Positions 8,013 to 16,532 of a stretch of 64,000 nucleotides of DNA are shown piece after piece (positions within the stretch are counted from its first letter, which is position 1; each line of letters begins with the position of its first letter). The position numbers were made by a program, and so were the translations under genes. The notes below the pieces were generated by a model. The model had not been told where the DNA came from. It saw only the letters and a list, made by a program, of their open reading frames with translations, and did no database searches. The DNA lies in NCBI RefSeq assembly GCF_014773485.1, contig NZ_JACXBP010000010.1, positions 62,001 through 126,000 on the forward strand, given 5' to 3'. The DNA comes from Erwinia aphidicola. GTDB lineage: Bacteria > Pseudomonadota > Gammaproteobacteria > Enterobacterales > Enterobacteriaceae.

Positions 8013-9377
8013 ATGAGCCATAGCGATACTATCGTCGCCCAGGCGACCCCTCCTGGCCGCGGCGGCGTCGGCATCCTGCGCATTTCCGGCAGCAAAGCCC
8101 GCGACGTGGCGCAGCTGCTGCTGGGCAAACTGCCAAAGCCGCGCTACGCCGACTATCTGCCCTTTACGGATGCGGATGGCAGCACGCTCGACCAGGGCAT
8201 TGCGCTGTGGTTCCCCGGCCCGAACTCCTTTACCGGCGAAGATGTGCTGGAGCTGCAGGGCCACGGCGGCCCGGTGATCCTCGACCTGCTGCTGAAGCGC
8301 ATTGTCGCGCTGCCGGGGCTGCGCATTGCCAATCCGGGGGAGTTCTCCGAGCGCGCCTTCCTCAATGACAAGTTCGACCTCGCACAGGCCGAGGCGATAG
8401 CCGACCTGATCGACGCCAGCTCCGAGCAGGCCGCCCGTTCGGCGGTCAACTCACTACAGGGTGTTTTCTCCACCCGCGTTAATGCTCTGGTGGAAGCACT
8501 CACTCACCTGCGCATCTACGTGGAGGCAGCGATCGATTTCCCTGACGAGGAGATCGACTTCCTCTCCGACGGTAAAATCGAGGCCCAGCTAAATCAGGTT
8601 ATCGGCGATCTGGATGGCGTGCGCGCTGAAGCCCGTCAGGGCAGCCTGCTACGTGAAGGGATGAAGGTGGTGATCGCTGGCCGCCCTAATGCCGGAAAAT
8701 CCAGCCTGCTCAACGCGCTGGCCGGGCGCGAAGCGGCGATTGTCACCGATATTGCCGGCACCACGCGCGACGTGCTGCGCGAACATATCCATATTGACGG
8801 CATGCCGCTGCACATCATCGATACCGCTGGCCTGCGTGAAGCCAGTGATGAAGTGGAACGCATCGGTATTGAACGCGCATGGAAAGAGATAGAACAGGCC
8901 GATCGCGTGCTGTTTATGGTGGATGGCACCACCACCGGCGCCACCGAACCCGCTGAGATCTGGCCGGACTTTATTGCCCGCCTGCCGCAAACTCTGCCGA
9001 TCACCGTGGTACGAAATAAAGCGGATATCACTGGCGAAGCAGAAGGTCTAAGCGAAGTGAACGGTCACTCACTTATTCGCCTGTCGGCGCGCACCGGGGA
9101 CGGCATCGATATCCTGCGCGACCATCTGAAAGCCAGTATGGGCTTTGCCGGCAATATGGAGGGCGGCTTCCTCGCTCGCCGCCGCCATCTTCAGGCGCTG
9201 GAGTTAGCAGCCACTCACCTGCAGCAGGGCAAACATCAGCTGCTGGGGGCCTGGGCTGGGGAACTGCTGGCGGAGGAGCTGCGTCTGGCGCAGCAGGCAC
9301 TGAGTGAGATCACCGGGGAATTCAGCTCCGACGATCTGCTGGGACGGATCTTCTCCAGCTTCTGTATTGGCAAATAA
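8013..9377 (+). CDS. mnmE: tRNA uridine-5-carboxymethylaminomethyl modification GTPase
   Basis: MnmE works with MnmG (encoded at 49123-51012 here) to modify the wobble uridine of several tRNAs. The 454-residue length is that of E. coli. It begins MSHSDTIVAQATPPGRGGVG, the folate-binding N-terminal domain. The inserted Ras-like domain carries G1 GRPNAGKSS, G3 DTAG and G4 NKAD, and the protein ends FCIGK with the invariant C-terminal cysteine. In E. coli the tna operon follows mnmE; here the fimbrial operon does. Confidence 0.98.
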   Translation: MSHSDTIVAQATPPGRGGVGILRISGSKARDVAQLLLGKLPKPRYADYLPFTDADGSTLDQGIALWFPGPNSFTGEDVLELQGHGGPVILDLLLKRIVALPGLRIANPGEFSERAFLNDKFDLAQAEAIADLIDASSEQAARSAVNSLQGVFSTRVNALVEALTHLRIYVEAAIDFPDEEIDFLSDGKIEAQLNQVIGDLDGVRAEARQGSLLREGMKVVIAGRPNAGKSSLLNALAGREAAIVTDIAGTTRDVLREHIHIDGMPLHIIDTAGLREASDEVERIGIERAWKEIEQADRVLFMVDGTTTGATEPAEIWPDFIARLPQTLPITVVRNKADITGEAEGLSEVNGHSLIRLSARTGDGIDILRDHLKASMGFAGNMEGGFLARRRHLQALELAATHLQQGKHQLLGAWAGELLAEELRLAQQALSEITGEFSSDDLLGRIFSSFCIGK

Positions 9378-9971
9378 GTCTTTTCGCCCTTCCTTACTCA
9401 CTTCCCGTCCCGCTGTACAAAGGTATGGCGGGATGCTGGTTAACAATGCCTTTCCGATCGAGATAAAAAATAACCCCTTGAATTTGAAAATAAAAACCTC
9501 CCTGGCAGAATGATGCTGCATTGTGCTGCAGTGGATATTAATCTTCTTATCATGGATTTACGCGATATTTATTGCTGGTAATTAACTGAAAAGTAAAACT
9601 TGCGACATAAATAATATTACAGGCAATAATATTAAATTTTTAATATCGCATTTATTATAAAGAGGCATTTCGCGAATGCCCGGTTATTGTATTGAAAAGT
9701 TACCTATGTAAGAATTCACATCGTTGTCAGACAGGGCAATATGCAACTTAAATAAGGATGCTCCCTAAGGCATTTTGCTTTTACCTTCTCGTTATTACTG
9801 GAACTTAATATCGACAAACCGCCTTTATTAACCCCATAATCAGGCTTCGTTACGCCTATATAAAAAACCTGAAGACATCTTTTATTCGCAAGCCACTAGC
9901 CCTGTTTTTTAATCCCGCCCGGATTAAGTTAAGTCGGAAGTTATTATTAATCACCGTAAGGATACATTTGA
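9378..9971. other. AT-rich intergenic region before the fimbrial operon
   Basis: These 594 bases separate mnmE from the first fimbrial gene. The stretch 9540-9700 is strongly AT-rich compared with the flanking genes. A perfect hairpin, TTAATCC-CGCCC-GGATTAA (9909-9927), lies in the probable leader of the major-subunit mRNA, and AAGGA at 9958-9962 is its ribosome binding site. I found no convincing gene, and no pair of inverted repeats like those that flank the fim switch. Confidence 0.5.
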
Positions 9972-10529
9972 ATGAAAATGAATAAGTTTATGCTGGCTGC
10001 GGCCATGACTTTTGCCACGGTCTCTCTGGCACATGCTGAAGACGCAACGCCAGGGGCAGCTGCTGGCAGCCAGGGTAGCGGGCAGTTATCGTTCAGCGGC
10101 TCTATCGTTGATGCACCTTGTTCCATCAAAAGTGAGTCCACCAGGCAGGATATCAACCTGGGTGCTATCTCTAAAGCTCTGCTGGCTAAGGCAGACGGGC
10201 ACTCAACGCCTGCGCAGGTGAACATCAAGCTGGAAAACTGCGAGCTGGCGAAAGACAAGAATGGCGTAACGATTACCTTCAGCGGTGCGGCTAACGATAC
10301 CGACGACAGCATGCTGGGTCTGGCCGGTAATGCTTCTGATGCCGGAATTGTCTTTGTTGATAACAAGGGCCAGAAAATCAAACTGGGTGAAGCAAGCCAG
10401 CCAACCAAACTGGTCGGTAGCGACTCTACTCTGAGCTTCAGCGCCTACGTTCAGCAGACTAAAGCCACGCCATCCATCGTGCCTGGTGACTTTACCGCTG
10501 TAGCTAATTTCCAGCTGGCCTACCAGTAA
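9972..10529 (+). CDS. Fimbrial major subunit (PapA/FimA-type pilin)
   Basis: This is a 185-residue pilin exported to the periplasm and polymerised on the cell surface by the chaperone and usher encoded downstream. A signal peptide (MKMNKFMLAAAMTFATVSLAHA) is followed by a glycine/alanine-rich N-terminal donor strand region. The pilin fold begins LSFSGSIVDAPCSI and has the usual cysteine pair (APCSI and ENCEL). The C-terminus is DFTAVANFQLAYQ, with the penultimate tyrosine that chaperones recognise. Its position as first gene, directly followed by a terminator, fits a highly expressed shaft subunit. Confidence 0.93.
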   Translation: MKMNKFMLAAAMTFATVSLAHAEDATPGAAAGSQGSGQLSFSGSIVDAPCSIKSESTRQDINLGAISKALLAKADGHSTPAQVNIKLENCELAKDKNGVTITFSGAANDTDDSMLGLAGNASDAGIVFVDNKGQKIKLGEASQPTKLVGSDSTLSFSAYVQQTKATPSIVPGDFTAVANFQLAYQ

Positions 10530-10549
10530 ACTTTAGCGCATGCCGTCAA

Positions 10550-10576
10550 CGTGCGGCGCATAGCCGCACGTTTTTT
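10550..10576 (+). terminator. Terminator between major pilin and usher
   Basis: CGTGCGGC pairs with GCCGCACG around a five-base loop and is followed by six T. It lies 20 bases after the major-subunit stop. Partial read-through would give much more pilin mRNA than usher and minor-subunit mRNA, a common device in pap-like operons. Confidence 0.85.
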
Positions 10577-10606
10577 CCATGCAGCAAGAGTCGGAGATGC
10601 CAGTAA

Positions 10607-10777
10607 CAGAAACCAGCCGCCGGGCGTATAGCCAAATCCGGTGTCGCGTTCCCTCCGCTGGATATCACCCCTGGTGATATGCGTCTGGATGACTTTCTCA
10701 CCCTGGTTAGTGATCAAAAACCGCTAATGGCCGGAGCCTGTTTTATCACTGTCCGCTTCAGGCTGGACTATTTCTGA
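10607..10777 (+). pseudogene. Fossil of a PapH-like fimbrial anchor subunit (C-terminal part)
   Basis: Between the major pilin and the usher, an open stretch of 56 codons without its own start encodes a typical pilin C-terminus. It has the IAKSG, PGDMRLDDF and MAGACFITVRFRLDYF segments and stops at 10775. The pattern agrees with the C-terminus of PapH as I recall it, in hydrophobic spacing and in the A-G-x-x-F...F-R-x-D-Y ending. An in-frame stop at 10604 closes it on the left, and no upstream two-thirds of a subunit is present. In pap and mrp operons papH/mrpB lies exactly here. I read this as the remains of a deleted papH-like gene. The start coordinate marks the first sense codon, not a start codon. 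Confidence 0.6.
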
Positions 10778-10823
10778 TTATTAAACGTCAGAAATAATAA
10801 ATTAACGGAAAAGCGGATTAGCC

Positions 10824-13343
10824 ATGAGACATTACGCAGCACGGAAGCTGTTCAACTTAAAATTATTATCAGCCTTGATTGTGCTGACGCTTGGGCATTC
10901 CGGGCGGGGTTTTTCCTCTGACGATATCCAGTTCAATATGGATGTGCTGGACGTTAACGACCGTAAACATGTTGATCTCAGCCAGTTCTCCCGCCAGGGA
11001 TATATTATGCCGGGTGATTACAGCCTGACGGTGCGTATTAACAGAACCGAACTCTCCGAGCGCACAATCACCTTTCGGGCCGATGAAAACGATGCGAAAT
11101 CGAGCGTGCCCTGCCTTACCCCCGACCTGGTTAAGCAATTCGGCCTCAAACAGCAGTATTTAGCCGCTCTTAAATGGCATCAGCAGGGGAAGTGCCTCGA
11201 TATCAGTAGCCTTACAGGGCTACAGGCCCGTGGCGACCTGTCCACTTCCTCGCTCTATATCACTATTCCGCAGGCCTGGCTGGAATACACCGCCGACGAC
11301 TGGGACCCACCTTCGCGCTGGGACAACGGCATCCCCGGGATTTTGCTCGACTACAGCCTAAATGCCCAGCAGCAGCGCAGCCATAATAGCGGCGACAGGC
11401 TCAACCTTAGCGGTAACGGTACCGCAGGCGTAAACCTCGGCGCATGGCGGCTGCGCGCTGACTGGCAGGGCCGTGCAGAACGCCAGAGCGGTGAGCACGC
11501 GCAGACCAGCCGAGAGTTTGACTGGAGCCGCTTCTACGCCTGGCGTGCGCTCAGTTGGCTTGGCGCCAAACTGATGATCGGTGAGAACTATCTCGACTCC
11601 TCCCTCTTCGACAGCTTCCGTTTTACCGGAGCCAGCCTGACATCGGATGACAGTATGCTGCCGCCAAACCTGCGCGGCTATGCGCCGGAAGTGACGGGTA
11701 TCGCCAGAACAGATGCAAAAGTGACCGTCAGCCAGCAGGGGCGGGTACTGTATGAAACCCAGGTCGCCGCGGGCCCGTTCCGTATTCAGGATCTGAGCGA
11801 TGCGGTCACCGGCCAGCTTGACGTGCGCGTTGAAGAGCAGGACGGCAGCGTGCAGACCTTTACCATTAATACCGCCAGTATTCCCTATCTGACCCGCCCG
11901 GGCACTATTCGTTTTAAGGTCTCATCGGGGAAGCCCTCTGACTGGAAACACCGCACCAATGGCGCGCTGTTCAGCGCCGGAGAACTCACATGGGGGATCA
12001 GCAACGGCTGGTCAATGTACGGGGGCGCTATCGGGGGGGATAAGTATCAGGCGCTCTCCATCGGCATTGGCCGCGATCTGCTGGCGCTGGGCGCCATCTC
12101 GCTGGATGCCACGCAGTCACGTGCGCGTTTGACGAGTGATGATAACACCCTGAGCGGCGGCTCTTATCGGGTGAGCTATGCGAAAGATTTTGAGACCTAC
12201 GACAGTCAGATTACCTTCGCCGGCTACCGCTTCTCGCAGGAGAACTTCATGAGCATGTCAGAGTATCTGGATGCCAAAGAAGATAGCAGCCGTATGGGTA
12301 AAAGTAAGCAGATGTATACCGTGACCTTTAATAAACAGTTCCGCGATATCGGTCTGTCAACGTACCTGACCTACACGCATCAGACTTACTGGAACCGACC
12401 GACCAATGACCGCTACAGCCTGATGCTGTCGCGCTACTTCGACTGGTGGAAGATCCGCTCAGCCAGCGTATCGCTGTCCGCCTACCGTAACCGCATCGAC
12501 CAGCGTAATGACGATGGTATGTATCTCTCTTTCTCAATCCCGTGGGGCGATCGTGGCAGCATCGGCTACAACCTGTCTGCGGCAGGAAAAGAGCGTAGCC
12601 ATAACCTGACATGGAACGATCGTATTAACGCCAATGATAACTACTCGATCAGCGCCGGTAACAGCCGCAGCGGCGGCAGGCTGAGCGGCTACTACAACCA
12701 TGACGGTGATATTGCCCGCGTCAGCGCCAACGCCAGCTACGACCAGGGGCGTTATCACTCCCTGGGATTGAATGCTCAGGGTGGCATGACGCTGACAGCG
12801 GAAGGTGGAGCCCTGCATCGCAACAATACCAACGGCGGTACCCGACTGTTAGTCGATACCGATGGCGTGCCGAATGTGCCCGTGAAGGGCTACGGCAGCA
12901 ACCTCCATACCAACTACTTTGGTAAAGCGGTGATTGCCGATGTTAGCAACTACTACCGCAACAGCGCCCGTATCGACCTGGATAAGCTTGGCGACGATGC
13001 GGAAGCACTGACCTCGGTGGTACAGGCCACGCTGACCGAAGGGGCGATTGGCTACCGTCGGTTTAATGTCATTTCCGGTGCGAAAGCGATGGCGATTATC
13101 AAGCTGGCAGACGGCAGCACACCCCCGTTTGGTGCCAAAGTGATCAACTCACGTAAGCAGGTAACCGGACTGGTTAACGATGATGGCACTCTCTATCTGA
13201 GTGGTATCCGGGCGGGCGAAACCATGAGCGTCGAGTGGGACGATAAGGCGCAGTGTGAAGTGCGCCTGCCCACACCGCTACCCGCAGACATGATCAGTCA
13301 TTCGCTACTGCTGCCGTGCAACGTCTCTGACGCGCGCAGCTGA
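10824..13343 (+). CDS. Fimbrial outer-membrane usher (PapC/FimD family)
   Basis: The usher is the outer-membrane pore that accepts chaperone-subunit complexes and assembles the fimbria. The 839 residues comprise a signal peptide, an N-terminal chaperone-binding domain starting DDIQFNMDVLDVNDRKHVDLSQF, a long beta-barrel region, a plug-type segment around PNLRGYAPEVTGIARTDAKV (near residue 290), and C-terminal domains ending in a cysteine pair (QCEVRLP and LPCNVS). The length is normal for the family. It is separated from the major pilin by a terminator and a pilin fossil. The chaperone gene follows after 45 bases. Confidence 0.95.
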   Translation: MRHYAARKLFNLKLLSALIVLTLGHSGRGFSSDDIQFNMDVLDVNDRKHVDLSQFSRQGYIMPGDYSLTVRINRTELSERTITFRADENDAKSSVPCLTPDLVKQFGLKQQYLAALKWHQQGKCLDISSLTGLQARGDLSTSSLYITIPQAWLEYTADDWDPPSRWDNGIPGILLDYSLNAQQQRSHNSGDRLNLSGNGTAGVNLGAWRLRADWQGRAERQSGEHAQTSREFDWSRFYAWRALSWLGAKLMIGENYLDSSLFDSFRFTGASLTSDDSMLPPNLRGYAPEVTGIARTDAKVTVSQQGRVLYETQVAAGPFRIQDLSDAVTGQLDVRVEEQDGSVQTFTINTASIPYLTRPGTIRFKVSSGKPSDWKHRTNGALFSAGELTWGISNGWSMYGGAIGGDKYQALSIGIGRDLLALGAISLDATQSRARLTSDDNTLSGGSYRVSYAKDFETYDSQITFAGYRFSQENFMSMSEYLDAKEDSSRMGKSKQMYTVTFNKQFRDIGLSTYLTYTHQTYWNRPTNDRYSLMLSRYFDWWKIRSASVSLSAYRNRIDQRNDDGMYLSFSIPWGDRGSIGYNLSAAGKERSHNLTWNDRINANDNYSISAGNSRSGGRLSGYYNHDGDIARVSANASYDQGRYHSLGLNAQGGMTLTAEGGALHRNNTNGGTRLLVDTDGVPNVPVKGYGSNLHTNYFGKAVIADVSNYYRNSARIDLDKLGDDAEALTSVVQATLTEGAIGYRRFNVISGAKAMAIIKLADGSTPPFGAKVINSRKQVTGLVNDDGTLYLSGIRAGETMSVEWDDKAQCEVRLPTPLPADMISHSLLLPCNVSDARS

Positions 13344-13388
13344 AAACGGATATTTCATTATCAACTCGACTTATCTTAAGGTAACTAC

Positions 13389-14141
13389 ATGTTTTCAAAA
13401 AAAATTATTCCTTTTTTGCTGCTGAGCTCTGCGCTGGCAACACAGCAGGCTTCTGCCGCCATTTCACTCGACCGCACCCGGGTTATTTTTGACGGCAAGG
13501 CAAAATCAGCCAGTCTTAGCATCAGTAATCAGAATACACAGCTGCCCTATCTGGCGCAGACGTGGATTGAAGATGAGAAGGGTAACAAAATTAACTCACC
13601 GCTGACGGCGCTGCCGCCTTTGCAGCGCGTAGAGCCGGGGAAAAAAAGCCAGGTGAAAGTGCAGGCGCTACCGGCAGTCAACGCGCTGGCGCAGGATCGC
13701 GAGACGCTTTACTACTTTAACCTGCGCGAGATCCCGCCTAAGAGTGATAAGGCCAATACGTTACAGATTGCCCTACAGACCCGTATCAAGCTGTTATACC
13801 GCCCTGCCGCGCTGCACATTGCGCAAAATAGCGTCCCTCCGCAGGAGCAGCTGACGCTGACGCGTAAGGGCGACCGCTATCTGGTTAATAATCCCACAGG
13901 CTACTACATCACGCTGATCGACGGGGGTGCCAGCAAGCAGGGCAGCTCGCTGGAAGACTTTAAGCCGCTGATGGTCGCACCGAAAAGTAGCGGCGAACTG
14001 AACGTGACGGCAGCCCAGCTCGGCACCAGCCCGGTACTGAAATACATTGATGATTACGGCGGCCGCCCGTCGCTCAGCTTTAGCTGTTCCGGCAATCAGT
14101 GCCGGGTGGTGCCAGGTAATAGCCAAAACCTGACTGACTAA
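13389..14141 (+). CDS. Periplasmic fimbrial chaperone (PapD family)
   Basis: The chaperone caps the exposed groove of each pilin subunit by donor-strand complementation and delivers it to the usher. The product has 250 residues. The signal peptide ends near QQASA, and mature AISLDRTRVIFDG carries the conserved arginine. RIKLLYRP near residue 136 has the conserved lysine that anchors subunit C-termini. The second domain ends with a cysteine pair (FSCSGNQCR), as in PapD. The gene follows the usher, the order found in pap operons, and the start of the next gene is 31 bases after its stop. Confidence 0.95.
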   Translation: MFSKKIIPFLLLSSALATQQASAAISLDRTRVIFDGKAKSASLSISNQNTQLPYLAQTWIEDEKGNKINSPLTALPPLQRVEPGKKSQVKVQALPAVNALAQDRETLYYFNLREIPPKSDKANTLQIALQTRIKLLYRPAALHIAQNSVPPQEQLTLTRKGDRYLVNNPTGYYITLIDGGASKQGSSLEDFKPLMVAPKSSGELNVTAAQLGTSPVLKYIDDYGGRPSLSFSCSGNQCRVVPGNSQNLTD

Positions 14142-14172
14142 AATGGAAAACCACCACGCAGGGAGCACTGAT

Positions 14173-14796
14173 ATGAGGCAGAAGAAAACAGGGGATAAGC
14201 GGATAACACCGGTGCAGAAAAACCGCTGCGCTGCGCTGCTGGTCTGCGCCAGCGGGCTGTTCGCGGCGACCGCACTGGCCGGGGAACATCGCTCCGTCAC
14301 CTTCGGTGAAGGTAGCCTGACCCTCTCCGGCTCATTGACCGAAAGCGCCTGCCGGCTGGAGATGACCAGCCTGCACCAGGTCGTCTGGCTCGGCAATACT
14401 GATACGGCCTCGCTGCGGCGGCCGGGGGACCGCGCTGCGCCAGTCAGCTTTCAGCTGAAGCTGGAGGACTGTGGGCGTGGCCCGACATCCTTACGCGACA
14501 GCAAAAGCGGCAATGTCAGCTGGAGCACAATGCAGCCCGCAGTGTCGGTCTGGTTTTATGGTACCAGCGATGGCGATATGCCCGATTATCTGAAAATAAA
14601 CGGCACCAGCGGGCTGGCGCTGGCGCTGGCCGACAGCGAGGGAGAGCCTCTGCCGCTCAACCAGCGTGCCGCGCCGCTCTATCTCTTACCCGGCCAAAAC
14701 ACGTTAACCTACACCGTAACGCCGGTACGCACGCCTGCGCCACTGCGTGCAGGCGCATGGAATGCCAGCCTTAATTTCAGGATGATCTATGACTAG
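14173..14796 (+). CDS. PapH-like fimbrial subunit (probable anchor/terminator)
   Basis: This is a 207-residue secreted pilin-like protein. The start at 14173 is preceded by GGGAG; an in-frame ATG at 14143 lacks one. A signal sequence (CAALLVCASGLFAATALA) precedes a pilin domain with ACRLEM, QVVWLGNT, KLEDCG, GTSGLALALAD and the C-terminal LRAGAWNASLNFRMIYD. The spacing around the first cysteine and the long loop after the second resemble PapH and MrpB, which stop polymerisation and anchor the fibre. It would then replace the decayed papH-like gene at 10607. The PapH assignment is by remembered pattern, not alignment. Confidence 0.72.
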   Translation: MRQKKTGDKRITPVQKNRCAALLVCASGLFAATALAGEHRSVTFGEGSLTLSGSLTESACRLEMTSLHQVVWLGNTDTASLRRPGDRAAPVSFQLKLEDCGRGPTSLRDSKSGNVSWSTMQPAVSVWFYGTSDGDMPDYLKINGTSGLALALADSEGEPLPLNQRAAPLYLLPGQNTLTYTVTPVRTPAPLRAGAWNASLNFRMIYD

Positions 14797-15283
14797 CGGT
14801 AATGCACTACGCTGGCTGCTGACGGGACTGTCAGCAGGCTGGATTTCGCTTGCCGTGGCCGGTACCGCGCAAAGCACCATCCAGATATCCATGACCGTGC
14901 TGAATCCGCCGCCCTGCACCATTAACGATGGCAGGACGATTGAGGTGGATTTTGGGGAAATAGTTACTTCGGACCTGCAGAATAATGCGATTAGTCGCCC
15001 TATTAACCTTAACCTGTCGTGTAGCATGAGTAAAAACCAGATGCGGTTACAGATTCAGGGCACGCCAGATAAGGATTATCCAGGCTATCTTTTGGCAAGC
15101 TATTCTCCAATAGCAATAAAATTTACCAGCAATGGTCAGGTATTACCGATTAATAGCTGGCTGAACTTTAGCTGGCCGGATGCTCCTGAACTGCGTGTTG
15201 CCACTTTTCGTAAACCAAATTGGCTAATTAAGGACGGTGACTCTTTTAGCGCCAGCGCTACCCTGCGCGTGGAGTATCAGTAA
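14789..15283 (+). CDS. Minor fimbrial subunit
   Basis: A 164-residue pilin-like protein whose start overlaps the previous gene by eight bases. A signal peptide (WLLTGLSAGWISLAVAG) is followed by NPPPCTINDGRTIEVDFGEI and the second cysteine in LNLSCS. The C-terminus is SFSASATLRVEYQ, with the conserved penultimate tyrosine. The NPPPCTIN...IEVDFG pattern is typical of tip or adaptor subunits such as MrpF, PapE or SfaG. The TAATG junction with the next gene points to translational coupling. Confidence 0.88.
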   Translation: MTSGNALRWLLTGLSAGWISLAVAGTAQSTIQISMTVLNPPPCTINDGRTIEVDFGEIVTSDLQNNAISRPINLNLSCSMSKNQMRLQIQGTPDKDYPGYLLASYSPIAIKFTSNGQVLPINSWLNFSWPDAPELRVATFRKPNWLIKDGDSFSASATLRVEYQ

Positions 15284-15795
15284 TGACGCACTCCAGGCTT
15301 TCGCCAGCAGCACTCCTGTCGCTGGCAGTGATGTTGACAACCGTCAATGTCAGCGCGAGCGTTGTCGGAATCTCTATAAAGGGGCAAGTAATCTGGTCTC
15401 CTGCCTGCAAGGTAACCTCTGCCGACAGCCGCCGCATAGAGGTCAGTTTTGGCGACAGCGTTGGCATTAACCAAGTGGAAGGCATGCGATACCGTCAGCC
15501 GCTCAATTACCACATCAGCTGTGACAACAGTAAGCCAGCCGGAACGGGGCTTGTGCTGACGCTGAAAGGGGATATTGCCAGCTTTGATCCCAGCAAAGCC
15601 GCACTGCAGACCAGCGTAAAAGGGCTGGCGATCCGCATTCTGCAGAACGGCAGCCCGATGGTGATTAATCAGCCGATCAAGGTAATCTCGACAGCGCTAC
15701 CCGCGCTGGAGGCGGTGCTGGTTAAACAGAGCGGTGTCACCCTGAAAGAGGGCCCGTTCGAGTCCACCGCAACCCTGCTGGCTGACTATCAATAG
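15283..15795 (+). CDS. Minor fimbrial subunit
   Basis: A 170-residue pilin-like protein that starts within the stop codon of the previous gene (TAATG). The signal peptide ends near NVSAS. The mature part has SPACKVTSADSRRIEVSFGD, a second cysteine in NYHISCDN, and the C-terminus FESTATLLADYQ. It belongs with the adaptor subunits of pap/mrp-type fimbriae; the exact homologue cannot be fixed from sequence inspection alone. Seven bases separate it from the next subunit. Confidence 0.88.
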   Translation: MTHSRLSPAALLSLAVMLTTVNVSASVVGISIKGQVIWSPACKVTSADSRRIEVSFGDSVGINQVEGMRYRQPLNYHISCDNSKPAGTGLVLTLKGDIASFDPSKAALQTSVKGLAIRILQNGSPMVINQPIKVISTALPALEAVLVKQSGVTLKEGPFESTATLLADYQ

Positions 15796-15802
15796 GAAAA
15801 TT

Positions 15803-16345
15803 ATGCCGATAGAACACCTGAAGTCGCCCACGCTGGCAGTATTTTTCACTCTCTATATGGTTTCACCGACATCCAGCGCAATACCCTATGGTGATAATGT
15901 TCATCTTTCCGGCACGCTGGTGGCCGAACCCTGCGCACTGCGGCCCGGCGACGAGAATATTCGCGTGGACTTCGGCGGAATTGTCGATAAATACCTCTAT
16001 ATTAACGGCCGTAGCCCGTCACAGGCTTTTCATCTACATCTGCAGGGGTGCGATCTCAGTATTGGAAAGCAGCTCAACGTTTCCTTCAGCGGGAATGAGA
16101 GCAGCGTATTACCGGGGCTGCTGGCGGTACAGCAAACTAACAGCGGTATTGCTGTCGGTATTGAAGATGCCGCGGGAAAAGCGATTGCGCTTAACAGCGG
16201 CAGCAAAGAGGTCACGCTGGAAAAGGGCGATATGACCCTGAAGTTCGCCGCCTGGATCCAGGGCGAGCCGCAGGCGATTAAGGAACATACCATTGCGCGC
16301 GGTGAATTTAGCGCCGTGGCGACATTCCGGCTGGATTACCGTTAG
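15803..16345 (+). CDS. Minor fimbrial subunit (PapK/FimA-like adaptor)
   Basis: A 180-residue secreted pilin-like protein. The N-terminal hydrophobic stretch LAVFFTLYMVSPTSSA is a signal peptide. The pilin domain has HLSGTLVAEPCALRPGDENI, a second cysteine in LQGCDLS, and the C-terminus GEFSAVATFRLDYR. The EPCALRPGDE...VDFGGI pattern recalls PapK- and SmfE-like adaptors. It is the last subunit before the putative adhesin, a place that fits an adaptor joining the adhesin to the shaft. A 187-base gap follows. Confidence 0.88.
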   Translation: MPIEHLKSPTLAVFFTLYMVSPTSSAIPYGDNVHLSGTLVAEPCALRPGDENIRVDFGGIVDKYLYINGRSPSQAFHLHLQGCDLSIGKQLNVSFSGNESSVLPGLLAVQQTNSGIAVGIEDAAGKAIALNSGSKEVTLEKGDMTLKFAAWIQGEPQAIKEHTIARGEFSAVATFRLDYR

Positions 16346-16532
16346 CGGCGTTGAAAGGAACGTAAATACACTATTGGCTGACGCCTGGTTTGTGCAATTT
16401 CAGGCTATCTCTTTGCCATAAAAGGCAGAAAACGGCTGCAAAAAAATTTCATCCCCACGGCACCGTTGAATCTGATGAAGCTTCAACGGCGAATCGAAAA
16501 ATTAATCAGGATTGTTATTTATCACAGCGGAA

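Noticed and set aside
9540..9971. An invertible fim-type switch upstream of the major pilin
   Set aside because: I looked for a pair of short inverted repeats several hundred bases apart and for a recombinase gene and found neither; the 9909-9927 hairpin is too small and local.
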